This document shows positions 1 to 9,550 of a stretch of 59,717 bases of DNA, piece after piece. The position numbers and the translations under genes were made by a program. The DNA comes from Rhodovibrionaceae bacterium. Lineage in GTDB: Bacteria > Pseudomonadota > Alphaproteobacteria > Kiloniellales > DSM-21159. Under the pieces are notes generated by a model. The model was not told the origin of the DNA. It worked only from the letters and a program-made list of their open reading frames with translations, and did not search any database. Location: NCBI GenBank assembly GCA_028279885.1, contig JANQMX010000031.1, positions 1 to 59,717 of the forward strand, read 5' to 3'. The first letter of the stretch is position 1. Each line of letters starts with the position of its first letter.

Positions 1-1825
1 GGTCGCGGGCGATGGGCGCGGCCACCTTGGAGCCGCCGCCGCCGTGCTCGACAACCACGGCACAGCAATAGCGCGGCGCCTTGATCGGCGCATAGCCGAC
101 GAAGAGCGCATGGTCACGCCGGTGCCAGGGCAGATCCTCATTCTTGATCACGCCGGCCGCGCGCTCTTCCTTGGTGATACGGCGGACCTGGCTGGTGCCG
201 GTCTTGCCGCCCATCTCGAAGCCTTCTTCCTCGATCTTCGAGCCACGCGCGGTACCGCGACGCTCGTTGACCACAGCATCCATAGCATCGCGCATCAGCG
301 CCAGGTGATGCTCGGAGACGCCGATGTCCGGGAAAGGTCCCTGCACCGGCGGCTGCTCTTTGGCCAGGGGATCCTCCAAGTGGAAGCCCCGGGTCAGGCG
401 CGGCGTCACCGCCTTGCCGCCGTTGACCAGACGAGCCGTCATCACTGCCAGCTGCAACGGCGAAGTCAGCACGAAGCCCTGGCCGATGGCGTTCACCAGG
501 GTCTCGCCGCCCTGCCAAGGCTCGCCGATGTTGGCGAGCTTCCAGGCCTTGGTCGGGACCACACCGCCGCGCTCGCCGGGCAGGTCGATGCCGACCCTCT
601 CGCCAAGGCCAAAGCGGCGGGCCACTTCGGCGATTTTCTCGATGCCGACCTTCCAGGCCACGTCGTAGTACCAGACGTCGCAGGACTGTTTGAGGGCGTC
701 GCGCATGTCGAGATTGCCGTGGCCCCAGCGGCGCCAGCAGTGGAAGCGGTGGTTGCCGAGGCGCATGTGGCCGGGACAATAGACCGTGTAGCCGGGCCCG
801 ATCCCGGACTCGAGGGCGGCGATGGCCACCAGCATCTTGAAGGTCGAGCCGGGATTGTAGAGCCCGGAGATGGCCTTGTTGTTCAGCGGCCCGAGCGGAT
901 CGTTGATCAGGTTCCGCCATTGCTGCGTGCTCAGGCCGCGTACGAAGAGCTCCGGGTCGAAGCTCGGCACGGACGCCAGCGCCAGCACCTCGCCTGTGTG
1001 CACGTCCATCACCACGGCGGAGGCGCTCTTTTCTCCCATCATGCGCTGCTGGGCGAAGACCTGCAGCTTGGCATCGATCGTCAGCACGGTGTCGCTGCCC
1101 GGCAGCGCGTCGTCCCGGTTGAGCTCGCGGATGACGCGGCCCATGGCATTGACCTCGACCTGGCGGCGGCCGGCGGTGCCGCGCAGGGCCAAGTCGTTCT
1201 GTCGCTCGACACCCTTCTTGCCGATGCGGAAGCCGGGTAGCTCGAGCACCGGGTCGCCGGTCAGCTCCTTTTCCGAAACGGCGCCGACATGTCCGATCAC
1301 CTGTGAGGTCAGGCTGCGGTAGGGATAGTGCCGCGTCTCACCGACTTCGATGGTGATACCAGGAAGATTGGGGGCATTGACCTCCAGGCGGCTGACCTGG
1401 TCCCAGGTCAGGTTGTCGCGCATGGCGACCGGCACGAACTTCCGCTTACGCCGAATGTCGCGGATGATGCGATCACGGGTCTCCTGGTCGATCGCGACGA
1501 TCTGGGAGAAGCGGTCCAGCGTCTCCTCCACCTCTCCGGCATCCTCGGCGACGATGAGGGCGCGAAAGTTCTGGCGATTGACGGCAAGCGGTTCGCCAAA
1601 ACGATCCAGGATTTTGCCGCGGCTGGGGCGGATGAGGCGCAGGTTGATGCGGTTCTCTTCTGCCATTGTCAGGAAGCGGTCGGCTTCTATGACCTGAAGG
1701 TAGTACATGCGGGCGACCAGGGTGGAGAGCAGCGCCGTCATTCCCCCGCCGACAATCAGGCTGCGACGGGTGAAGGTCTTGTCCCGTTCCTGCTCGTCGT
1801 TCGGTGGCGTGTTGCCCATGCCCAT
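1..1825 (-). CDS. mrdA: Penicillin-binding protein 2 (partial, C-terminus beyond window)
   Basis: Class B penicillin-binding protein: the transpeptidase that cross-links septum-independent (elongation) peptidoglycan together with MreBCD and RodA. About 608 residues are visible. An N-terminal membrane anchor (about residues 20-45) is followed by the dimerisation region and the transpeptidase domain. The catalytic set is in order: STFK with Ser327, Ser-Cys-Asp at 381-383, and KTGT with Lys541. Only the last few tens of residues are missing off the left edge. I chose the first of two close ATGs (1825, alternative 1819); it lies 24 bp after mreD, so it is the last visible gene of the mre operon. 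rodA would be expected just outside. Confidence 0.95.
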   Translation of the reverse strand, partial: MGMGNTPPNDEQERDKTFTRRSLIVGGGMTALLSTLVARMYYLQVIEADRFLTMAEENRINLRLIRPSRGKILDRFGEPLAVNRQNFRALIVAEDAGEVEETLDRFSQIVAIDQETRDRIIRDIRRKRKFVPVAMRDNLTWDQVSRLEVNAPNLPGITIEVGETRHYPYRSLTSQVIGHVGAVSEKELTGDPVLELPGFRIGKKGVERQNDLALRGTAGRRQVEVNAMGRVIRELNRDDALPGSDTVLTIDAKLQVFAQQRMMGEKSASAVVMDVHTGEVLALASVPSFDPELFVRGLSTQQWRNLINDPLGPLNNKAISGLYNPGSTFKMLVAIAALESGIGPGYTVYCPGHMRLGNHRFHCWRRWGHGNLDMRDALKQSCDVWYYDVAWKVGIEKIAEVARRFGLGERVGIDLPGERGGVVPTKAWKLANIGEPWQGGETLVNAIGQGFVLTSPLQLAVMTARLVNGGKAVTPRLTRGFHLEDPLAKEQPPVQGPFPDIGVSEHHLALMRDAMDAVVNERRGTARGSKIEEEGFEMGGKTGTSQVRRITKEERAAGVIKNEDLPWHRRDHALFVGYAPIKAPRYCCAVVVEHGGGGSKVAAPIARD

Positions 1826-1849
1826 CTCTGCTTTTGACCTCCGCCTGCG

Positions 1850-2377
1850 TCAGCCGCGCCCGCCCGACTGCAGGATGACCTGCTGCGATTGTCCGAAAAA
1901 CCAGGCAATCATGGGATAGACGGCGACCGTTAAGACGTACTGTAGCGCCAGCGGCGCCGGCGTGATGATGGCGCCCGCGTTCCAGCAAGCCAGCGACCAC
2001 ATGATGAGGAACGCCGGCAGGGCGAAGAGCGCGAAGGCGAGCCAGAGCAGGAAGAAAGACGCATGGGCGAAAAAGCGCCGCTGCGAAGAAATTGCTAAAT
2101 AGAGAGCGAAGAAAGCCAGAATGGACGAGCCCACCAAGGTGCCGCCCAGAAGGTCGCTGAACAGGCCGAGCAGGAAGATGGCCCAGTGGGGCATCAGGTC
2201 CGGCCGAAAGACGCACCAGTAATACACGGCCGCCATGCCGAAGAGTGGCAGCGCAGGTGCGATTTCAGGCGCCCGCAGCGGTGCGAAACCGATGATTATG
2301 AGCAGCGCCGAGGCGGCAAAGGGAAAGAGAGAACGGGCGAGGAGGTCGAGCCTGTTCCAGAAACCGCTCTCGTCCAT
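1850..2377 (-). CDS. mreD: Rod shape-determining protein MreD
   Basis: Small integral membrane protein of the elongasome, 175 aa, with about five hydrophobic helices (for example near residues 15-35, 45-75, 85-105, 110-130 and 140-165). The sequence is weakly conserved, but length, membrane topology and position between mreC and mrdA fit MreD. The start lies 3 bp after the mreC stop with no strong ribosome binding site, so translation is probably coupled to mreC. Confidence 0.9.
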   Translation of the reverse strand: MDESGFWNRLDLLARSLFPFAASALLIIIGFAPLRAPEIAPALPLFGMAAVYYWCVFRPDLMPHWAIFLLGLFSDLLGGTLVGSSILAFFALYLAISSQRRFFAHASFFLLWLAFALFALPAFLIMWSLACWNAGAIITPAPLALQYVLTVAVYPMIAWFFGQSQQVILQSGGRG

Positions 2378-2380
2378 CGC

Positions 2381-3295
2381 TTAGCGTGGAGCCGCGGCCG
2401 AGAGAGTGAGACGATCACCGACCATGGGGCTGACGTCGGCAGCACCACCGAGCTGCTCGAAGGACGGCAACTGGCTCTGCAGCAGACGCAGGTACTCCAT
2501 ATGCGCCCAATCAACAGAGGGACGAACGCGCGCGCCCTTATCATCAAGCGACTCGACCGTGCCGATAGAAAGGCCGCGCGGAAAGAGGCCGCCGTGGCCG
2601 GATGTCACGACCCGGTCGCCTGGCATGAACTCGATGTCCTGAGAACCGAAAACCAGACGCGGGAATGGCGAGTTGTCGCCGGCCAGGATAGCGCGCTCAC
2701 GGCCATCGCCGACCAGCACGGGAATGCGGCTGTTGATGTCGGTGATCAGCAGGACGCGTGAGGCTCGATCACCCACCTGGGCAACGCGTCCAGCCAAGCC
2801 CTGCTCGCCAAGCGCCGGCAGGCCGATGACGGCACCGTCAGCCTGGCCGGCCTGAATCACCACGCTGTGGAGGAAGGGGCCGCGCACATCGGCGATAACC
2901 TGGGCGGTCACATAGCGGTATTCGGTCTGGTCCGGCACGTTCAGCATACGGCGCAGCACCGAGTTCTCCGCCTTCAGGGTTTCGGCTTGTTGGTACCAGC
3001 CGGCGAGCCGCGCGTTGTCGGCACGCAGCGCCGCGTTTTCCGCGCGCAAGTGGGAAAGCTCGCTGACGGCGTTGACCGCGTCTTCGACCGTTGAGATAGG
3101 GCTGGAAATGGCCGCCAGAATAGGTGCAACCGCATCGGTCAGCGCAATGCGGGCTTGCTGAATCGTTCCCTGATCGCTGCGGCTGACGATGGTCAGCCCG
3201 AAGGCGCAGAGCAGCAGAAAGGTCACGCCGAGCCGCTGGGCCCACGCTCTGAGCGGGGTCGGTATGCGTGCGACGCTTTGGGCGCGATTGTGCAA
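2381..3295 (-). CDS. mreC: Rod shape-determining protein MreC
   Basis: Bitopic inner-membrane protein that links cytoplasmic MreB to the periplasmic wall-synthesis enzymes. One membrane helix (about residues 22-40) is followed by a coiled coil rich in Leu/Ala/Glu (about 75-115) and the beta-rich MreC domain. The reading frame is open to a GTG at 3310, but a GGAGG box sits six bases before a TTG at 3295, so I place the start there (304 aa). It is second in the mreB-mreC-mreD-mrdA operon, about 120 bp after mreB. Confidence 0.92.
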   Translation of the reverse strand: MHNRAQSVARIPTPLRAWAQRLGVTFLLLCAFGLTIVSRSDQGTIQQARIALTDAVAPILAAISSPISTVEDAVNAVSELSHLRAENAALRADNARLAGWYQQAETLKAENSVLRRMLNVPDQTEYRYVTAQVIADVRGPFLHSVVIQAGQADGAVIGLPALGEQGLAGRVAQVGDRASRVLLITDINSRIPVLVGDGRERAILAGDNSPFPRLVFGSQDIEFMPGDRVVTSGHGGLFPRGLSIGTVESLDDKGARVRPSVDWAHMEYLRLLQSQLPSFEQLGGAADVSPMVGDRLTLSAAAPR

Positions 3296-3415
3296 GTGGG
3301 CCTCCTGCACGGACAGTAGGCGAAAGCAATTCCGGCGATTCTGTGGCCCCAGGGAACCGGGACCACTTCTTAACTAGCAAGTTTTCGTTTACAGATGATA
3401 AAACGTCGTTTCAAG

Positions 3416-4465
<1,050 letters not shown>

Positions 4466-4589
4466 TTACCGTGAGGCTGCTTAAAAAACGATTAGCGTTA
4501 ACGGGGAACGCCCTCTGCTGGTTTGGTTAACGTGCGCCCGGAGCGATTTCAAGCAATGCATCCCCAGGACGCCGCTTGCCGATGCGAAA

Positions 4590-4621
4590 CGGGCCCGCGC
4601 AGCGCTGGCTGCACGAGCCCG
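4590..4621 (-). terminator. Possible terminator hairpin after leuA
   Basis: A nested inverted repeat (outer arms CGGGC and GCCCG, inner arms GCAGC and GCTGC) lies about 50 bp beyond the leuA stop, in the leuA-mreB gap. In the minus direction it is followed only by a short TTT, so it is a weak intrinsic-terminator candidate. The rest of the gap (4457-4671) holds two GTTAAC-centred half sites near 4496 and 4527, probably part of the mreB promoter region. Confidence 0.4.
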
Positions 4622-4671
4622 TCGATCATGTTTCGCGCCGCCCTTCATCAAGCGGACGGCCGGCTTCGAGG

Positions 4672-6291
4672 TCAGGCGCTCATCGCCTCCGGCGCCGTTT
4701 TCTCCCGCTTTACCAACAGCTTATTGAGGGCGTTGATGTAGGCGCGGGCAGAGGCGACCAGGGTGTCGTAGTCGGCACCCTGGCCGTTCACCGACTTGCC
4801 GTCCTCTTCCAGGCGCACGGTCACTTCTGCTTGCGCGTCCGTGCCGCCGGTCACGGCATGCACCTGATAGAGCTGCAGACTCGCCTCGTGCGGGACAATC
4901 TCGCGAATCGCCGCGAAGGTCGCATCGACCGGCCCCTGGCCCTCGGCGCTAACTTCTTTGCGTTCGCCCTCTACGTCCAAAGCGATGTCCGCCACGTTCG
5001 GCCCGTGACTACCGCAGTTGACGTGCATCGAGACGAACTTGATGACGTCGTTGTGGCGCAGGGCAGCGTCTTCCACCAGGGCGATGATGTCCTCGTCGAA
5101 GATCTCTTTCTTGTGGTCCGCCAAGTCCTTGAAGCGCACGAAGGCATCGTTGAGCTGGTTGTCATTCAGCGTGATGCCCAACTCTTCGAGCTTGGCCTTG
5201 AAGGCATGGCGGCCCGAGTGCTTGCCCATCACCAGGCTGGAGCGGTGCAAACCGACCGACTCCGGCGTCATGATCTCGTAGGTCTGGGCGTTTTTCAGCA
5301 TGCCGTCCTGGTGGATGCCGGACTCGTGGGCGAAGGCGTTGGCCCCGACGATGGCCTTGTTGGGCTGCACCGAGAAGCTGGTAATCGTCGACAAGAGGCG
5401 AGAAGCCGGTGTGATGCGCGTCGTCTCGATCCGAGTCGTGTACGGCATGGCATCGGGGCGTGTGCGCAAAGCCATGACGATCTCTTCCATCGCCGCGTTG
5501 CCGGCCCGCTCGCCGATGCCGTTGATAGTGCACTCGACCTGCCGCGCGCCGGCGCGCACCGCCGCCAAGGAGTTGGCGACGGCCAAGCCCAAGTCGTTGT
5601 GGCAATGGGTCGAAATCACCGCCTGGTCGATGTTCGGCACCCGGTTCATCAGCATGTCGATCAGGGCGTAGAACTCGTCCGGCACTGTATAGCCGACCGT
5701 ATCCGGGATATTGATGGTCGAGGCCCCGGCCTTGATGGCGCCCTCGACACATCGGCAGAGGAAGTCATGCTCGGTGCGGGTGCCGTCTTCAGGCGACCAC
5801 TCCACGTCCTCGCAGAGATTGCGCGCCATGGTGACGCTGTCGACGATGCGCTGGAAGACCGCATCGGGCTCCATCTGCAGCTTGTACTTCATGTGAAGCG
5901 GGCTGGTGGAGATGAAGGTGTGGATGCGCGGTGCCGCCGCGTGCCGCAAGGCTTCCCAAGCGCGGTTGATGTCCTTCTCCGTCGCGCGCGCCAAACCGGC
6001 GACCTGGGAGGTCTTCACCCGCTTGGCGATCTCACTGACCGCCTCGAAGTCGCCATTGGAGGCGATGGGGAATCCCGCCTCGATGATATCCACGCCCAAG
6101 GACTCCAACGTGTCCGCGACCTGAATCTTCTCTTCGAGGTTCATGGAGCAGCCGGGTGCCTGCTCCCCGTCCCGCAAGGTGGTGTCAAAGATGCGGACGT
6201 AACCTTCCTCGCTGGGAGGGCGTGCGTAGTCGGCGAAGGCGTCGCGATCGACGCTGGTCGTGGTTTGGCTTGAAACGATTTCGGCGCTCAT
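4672..6291 (-). CDS. leuA: 2-isopropylmalate synthase
   Basis: First committed enzyme of leucine synthesis: condenses acetyl-CoA with 2-ketoisovalerate to give 2-isopropylmalate. 539 aa. The catalytic barrel begins near residue 35 with FDTTLRDGEQAPGCSM and carries the HCHNDLG metal site around residue 235. The C-terminal regulatory LeuA dimer domain (about 390-525) implies feedback inhibition by leucine. The ATG follows GAGGAG with good spacing. It is preceded by a Leu-rich leader peptide and hairpins (6319-6509), so it is probably controlled by attenuation. It stands alone; ilvC of the shared branched-chain pathway lies 5 kb away. Confidence 0.97.
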   Translation of the reverse strand: MSAEIVSSQTTTSVDRDAFADYARPPSEEGYVRIFDTTLRDGEQAPGCSMNLEEKIQVADTLESLGVDIIEAGFPIASNGDFEAVSEIAKRVKTSQVAGLARATEKDINRAWEALRHAAAPRIHTFISTSPLHMKYKLQMEPDAVFQRIVDSVTMARNLCEDVEWSPEDGTRTEHDFLCRCVEGAIKAGASTINIPDTVGYTVPDEFYALIDMLMNRVPNIDQAVISTHCHNDLGLAVANSLAAVRAGARQVECTINGIGERAGNAAMEEIVMALRTRPDAMPYTTRIETTRITPASRLLSTITSFSVQPNKAIVGANAFAHESGIHQDGMLKNAQTYEIMTPESVGLHRSSLVMGKHSGRHAFKAKLEELGITLNDNQLNDAFVRFKDLADHKKEIFDEDIIALVEDAALRHNDVIKFVSMHVNCGSHGPNVADIALDVEGERKEVSAEGQGPVDATFAAIREIVPHEASLQLYQVHAVTGGTDAQAEVTVRLEEDGKSVNGQGADYDTLVASARAYINALNKLLVKREKTAPEAMSA

Positions 6292-6318
6292 GGCGCGTGC
6301 TCCTCTTAGCTGACTGCT

Positions 6319-6396
6319 ATGACTTGGGGCGCTGGCCCCTCGTGATCACGTCATCCCCTGCTCGCCTGCCGCTCTTGCGGCTGTAGCGCTCAGGGG
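6319..6396 (-). promoter_or_regulatory. Attenuator-like RNA structures before leuA
   Basis: Read on the minus strand, the leader region can fold in competing ways. Arms CCCCTG (6391-6396) and CAGGGG (6355-6360) enclose an inner stem GCCGC/GCGGC. Downstream, GGGGC/GCCCC (6326-6339) is framed by ATGAC/GTCAT (6319-6323 and 6350-6354). The GGGG of the first structure could instead pair with the CCCC of the second. The first arm overlaps the end of the leader peptide gene, as in amino-acid attenuators. No U-run follows, so control may act on the leuA ribosome binding site rather than by termination. Confidence 0.55.
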
Positions 6397-6509
6397 TTGC
6401 TAAGGAGGAGGAGGTCGCTGAAACGAATCTCGGGGGCGAGAAGGCCGAGCAGAAGCGCACACCCGAGCTGGGTGTTATCAATGCCTGAAATGGCCAAGCG
6501 CTCGTTCAT
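6390..6509 (-). CDS. leuL: Leucine-rich leader peptide of leuA
   Basis: Short reading frame of 39 codons, 98 bp before leuA on the same strand. It contains eleven leucines, including a run LLL, a pair LL, and four consecutive Leu codons (CTC CTC CTC CTT) only three codons before the stop (DLLLLSNP). A codon run of the regulated amino acid just before a hairpin is the signature of ribosome-mediated attenuation. The ribosome binding site is poor: GAGGAGG lies about 21 bases upstream of the ATG. The function is inferred; the codon pattern is seen directly. Confidence 0.7.
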   Translation of the reverse strand: MNERLAISGIDNTQLGCALLLGLLAPEIRFSDLLLLSNP

Positions 6510-6606
6510 CGACCGAAAATTCGCCTTTTTCCTCCTCGTTAGGTAAGCCAATCCTCATTCGGAGGCAAGAGCAAAAGACGCAACGGCTCCTGCAGGAAGA
6601 CACAGC

Positions 6607-7548
6607 ATGGATACGCTCTCCCGCCGGCTCGACGGCATGATGAACCGCCGAAGCCTACTGGCCGGCATGGCCGCCTGCGGACTCTCCGCAGCACTTCCGG
6701 CCCCGGCTGGCGCGGCGAGTCCTATCCTGATGCGGCCCATTCCCAAGAGCGGCGAGACCATACCGGCCATCGGTATGGGCACCTGGATCACCTTCAACGT
6801 CGGCGAGGACGAAACACTGCGCAAACAGCGCAGCGAGGTTCTGCGTCGCTTTTTCGCGCTCGGCGGCGGCATGATCGACTCCTCGCCCATGTACGGCTCG
6901 GCCGAAGCGGTGGTCGGCGGTGGCCTTGCGCGCCTCGGGGCGCCCGACACGCTCTTCTCAGCCACCAAGGTCTGGACCTGGCGCGGTTCGGCCGGCGAGG
7001 AGCAAATGGCGAACTCCCGCCGGCTCTGGGGCCTGCCAAGCTTCGACCTGATGCAGATCCACAATCTCGTGGGCTGGGAAAACCATCTCGAGACCTTGCT
7101 GCGCGACAAGGCCGAGGGGCGCGTGCGCTACATCGGCGTCACCACCTCCCACGGCCGCCGTCATGAGGAGCTGGAAGAGATCATGGCAAGCCAGCCGATC
7201 GATTTCGTCCAGTTCACTTACAACGTTGTCGACCGGGAAGCGGAACAGCGCCTGCTGCCGCTGGCCGCCGAGCGTCGCCTGGCGGTCATCGTCAACCGGC
7301 CGTTCCGCCGCGGCGCGCTCTTCTCGCCTGTGGAAGGCAGACCGCTGCCGAGTTGGGCGGCCGAGATCGACTGCGCCAACTGGGCGCAGGTTTTCCTCAA
7401 GTTCATTGTCTCCCACCCGGCCGTGACCTGCGCCATCCCCGCCACCTCCCAGGTCGTGCACATGGAGGAGAACATGGGCGCCATGACCGGCCGTCTGCCG
7501 GACGAGGCTTTGCGCCAACGGATGGCCCGCGATCTCGAAGCGGTGTAG
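6607..7548 (+). CDS. Tat-exported aldo/keto reductase
   Basis: 313 aa protein. A twin-arginine signal (NRRSLLAGMAACGLSAALPA, about residues 13-32, cleavage near AGAA) precedes an aldo/keto reductase barrel. Catalytic residues are recognisable: Tyr in SSPMYGSAE, Lys in LFSATKVWT and His in DLMQIHNL. Such proteins fold with their cofactor in the cytoplasm before export. The substrate is unknown. An ATG at 6640 directly before the RR motif is an alternative start. It is followed after 16 bp by the DUF6064 gene and appears to head a three-gene operon. Confidence 0.88.
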   Translation: MDTLSRRLDGMMNRRSLLAGMAACGLSAALPAPAGAASPILMRPIPKSGETIPAIGMGTWITFNVGEDETLRKQRSEVLRRFFALGGGMIDSSPMYGSAEAVVGGGLARLGAPDTLFSATKVWTWRGSAGEEQMANSRRLWGLPSFDLMQIHNLVGWENHLETLLRDKAEGRVRYIGVTTSHGRRHEELEEIMASQPIDFVQFTYNVVDREAEQRLLPLAAERRLAVIVNRPFRRGALFSPVEGRPLPSWAAEIDCANWAQVFLKFIVSHPAVTCAIPATSQVVHMEENMGAMTGRLPDEALRQRMARDLEAV

Positions 7549-7564
7549 GCACCGCCGGCGCGCC

Positions 7565-8215
7565 ATGCTGTCCTATTCGGTCGAGGTTCTGCAGTCGCTT
7601 CTCGCCTACTACAACCAGGCGCTCTGGCCAGGCCATCTGCTTGCGGTCGCTCTGGTGCTGCTGGCCTTGCTGCTGGTCGCCTTTCCACAGCAATGGGGCG
7701 GCCGGGCCATCGCCGTTGTCCTGGCCGCCGGCTGGCTATGGGTCGGCTGGGTCTACTACGTCGAGAGGTTGGGACGCATCGACTTCAGCGCACCGCTCTA
7801 TGGAGCGGCGTTCCTGCTGCAAGGTCTGCTGTTGCTCTGGACAGGGGTGCTGCGCGGTGCGCTACGCTGGAGGATGCGACTCGATCTCTACGGTAGTGTC
7901 GCCCTGCTGCTGCTCTTGATTGCCGTCTTCCTGCTGCCCGCCTCGGTTTGGTTCGCAGATGCAGGCTGGAGGCAGCTTCGACTCGTGGGACTCATGCCGC
8001 TACCGACCGTGCTTTTCACTGTAGGGATGCTGCTGCTGACGGCAAGCAAGACGCCATTGCACCTTACGGTCATTCCGCTGCTCTGGGCGCTTGCTGCCGG
8101 CGCGACGGCTTGGACGCTGGCCCTGACGGCGGAGACGGCGCTGGCCGCCCTCTGCGTGCTCGCCTCGGTCATGGTGATATGGAGAGGTCGCGTGGCCCGC
8201 CCGCAAGCGGCATGA
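7565..8215 (+). CDS. DUF6064 family membrane protein
   Basis: 216 aa integral membrane protein with about six hydrophobic segments. The N-terminal YNQALWP motif followed by alternating helices fits the DUF6064 family, whose function is not established. Its stop overlaps the next gene's ATG (ATGA), so the two are translationally coupled. Co-location with an exported oxidoreductase and a membrane-anchored hydrolase suggests an envelope role, but that is inference. Confidence 0.75.
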   Translation: MLSYSVEVLQSLLAYYNQALWPGHLLAVALVLLALLLVAFPQQWGGRAIAVVLAAGWLWVGWVYYVERLGRIDFSAPLYGAAFLLQGLLLLWTGVLRGALRWRMRLDLYGSVALLLLLIAVFLLPASVWFADAGWRQLRLVGLMPLPTVLFTVGMLLLTASKTPLHLTVIPLLWALAAGATAWTLALTAETALAALCVLASVMVIWRGRVARPQAA

Positions 8216-9369
8216 CGCAAGGGTTGTCTCGACGACGCAAGGCGGTCCTTGCGCTGGTGGTGTTGGCTGCGCTCGCAGTCGCCGCGGCCAGCCTGCCCGC
8301 CGTTCAGCGCAGCATCGACGCGCTCTGGCTGGTCTATCGCCTAGCTACGGTCAAAGCGCCGACCGACATCCGCGGGGAGCCGCACATCATCGAAGGCGCA
8401 AAGGGTGCGTTCCTGGCCGACCTCTATCGGCACGGCGAGCCGGACGCGGGACTGGTGCTGATCACCGGCGCTCAGCGCGATGGTCGACAGCAGCCGCAGC
8501 TCGTTGCCTTGGCCAAGGCCCTTGCCGAGGCCGGGTTCGCTGTCCTGGTGCCGGACGTGCCGGGCTTGCGTGCGCTCAGAATATCCTCCGCTCAGGCCGA
8601 ACCCATTCAAGAGGCGGTGGCTCACGTGAGGGCCAACGGCGGCCTGCCGGCGGGCGCTCCGGTCGGCATCGCCGCACTGTCCTACTCGGTCGGCCCGGCC
8701 GTGCTGGCCGCCGCCGATTTGCCGGCGGGTGAGCAACCCGACTTCCTGCTTGGCATCGGCGGTTACTACGACAGCGAAGCGGCCATTACCTTCTTCACGA
8801 CGGGCTACTTCTACGACCGGGCAGAGGACCGCTGGCGCGGCATGCCGTTCAACGACTACGGCAAGTGGGTCTTCGTGCTCAGCAACACGCCCTTCCTCGA
8901 CCGTATCGAGGATGCAGCCCTGCTGCGGCAGATCGCTTCCTTGCGCGGCGCCGACGAGCCGGTCGATCTTACACCTCTGATCGAAGCCCTCTCGCCCGAT
9001 GGGCGCGCGGTTCTCAGGTTGGCGCAAAACAGCGATCCGGCAAAGACACCAGCGCTGATCGACGCCCTGCCCCCAGCCCTCCAGCAGGAGATCGAGGCGC
9101 TCAGCCTGGCGCGCCGGGACCTGAACGACCTGACCACGACGCTTCTGCTGGTCCACGGCCACAACGACCCTATCCTGCCCGCGAGCGAGAGCGTCCGCTT
9201 GGCGGACGCCTCACCGAATAGCCGGCTCTATCTGCTGAACAACTTGGCGCACGTGGAGCTGAACCTGGACAGCCTGGCCGATGCCTGGACCTTGCTGCGC
9301 GCCTGCTATGACTTGATGGCGGCCCGAGACGGGGCTCTCAGGCAGGATGCTGGACCTAGCGTTCCTTAA
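8212..9369 (+). CDS. Membrane-anchored alpha/beta hydrolase
   Basis: 385 aa. An N-terminal hydrophobic helix (about residues 12-28) follows a positively charged start, giving an anchor or uncleaved signal. The remainder is an alpha/beta hydrolase fold: a nucleophile-elbow-like GIAALSYSVGPAVLAA around residue 150, and a late LLVHGHNDPILPASES supplying the acid region near residue 320. A late His occurs in NNLAHVELN. The frame is open well upstream, but the ATG at 8212 overlapping the DUF6064 stop is the natural start. Substrate unknown. Confidence 0.8.
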   Translation: MTQGLSRRRKAVLALVVLAALAVAAASLPAVQRSIDALWLVYRLATVKAPTDIRGEPHIIEGAKGAFLADLYRHGEPDAGLVLITGAQRDGRQQPQLVALAKALAEAGFAVLVPDVPGLRALRISSAQAEPIQEAVAHVRANGGLPAGAPVGIAALSYSVGPAVLAAADLPAGEQPDFLLGIGGYYDSEAAITFFTTGYFYDRAEDRWRGMPFNDYGKWVFVLSNTPFLDRIEDAALLRQIASLRGADEPVDLTPLIEALSPDGRAVLRLAQNSDPAKTPALIDALPPALQQEIEALSLARRDLNDLTTTLLLVHGHNDPILPASESVRLADASPNSRLYLLNNLAHVELNLDSLADAWTLLRACYDLMAARDGALRQDAGPSVP

Positions 9370-9481
9370 TCGAGCCGCCCAGAAGTCGTCACTTTCCGGC
9401 CCTGGTCTCGCCAAGAGACAACATCATCTTCTAAATCGTTGAAACCGACGTGATGACTCCCCTCATCAAGCTGAACTTACC

Positions 9482-9514
9482 AGCGGGCGGTCTCGGAAAC
9501 GAGACTCGCCCGCT
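9482..9514 (+). terminator. Rho-independent terminator
   Basis: Long G+C-rich hairpin: arms AGCGGGC and GCCCGCT with an inner stem GTCTCG/CGAGAC and a GAAA tetraloop, followed directly by TTTCTCTT. It closes the aldo/keto reductase-DUF6064-hydrolase operon and, being nearly symmetrical, could also stop the convergent creatinase transcript. Confidence 0.85.
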
Positions 9515-9550
9515 TTTCTCTTCAATAGGTTACAGCTGATTCCTTCGGTA

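Noticed and set aside
44-1240. Long plus-strand frame of 398 codons
   Set aside because: It is antisense to mrdA, whose frame keeps every PBP2 motif; the plus-strand product is Ala/Asp/His-rich shadow sequence.
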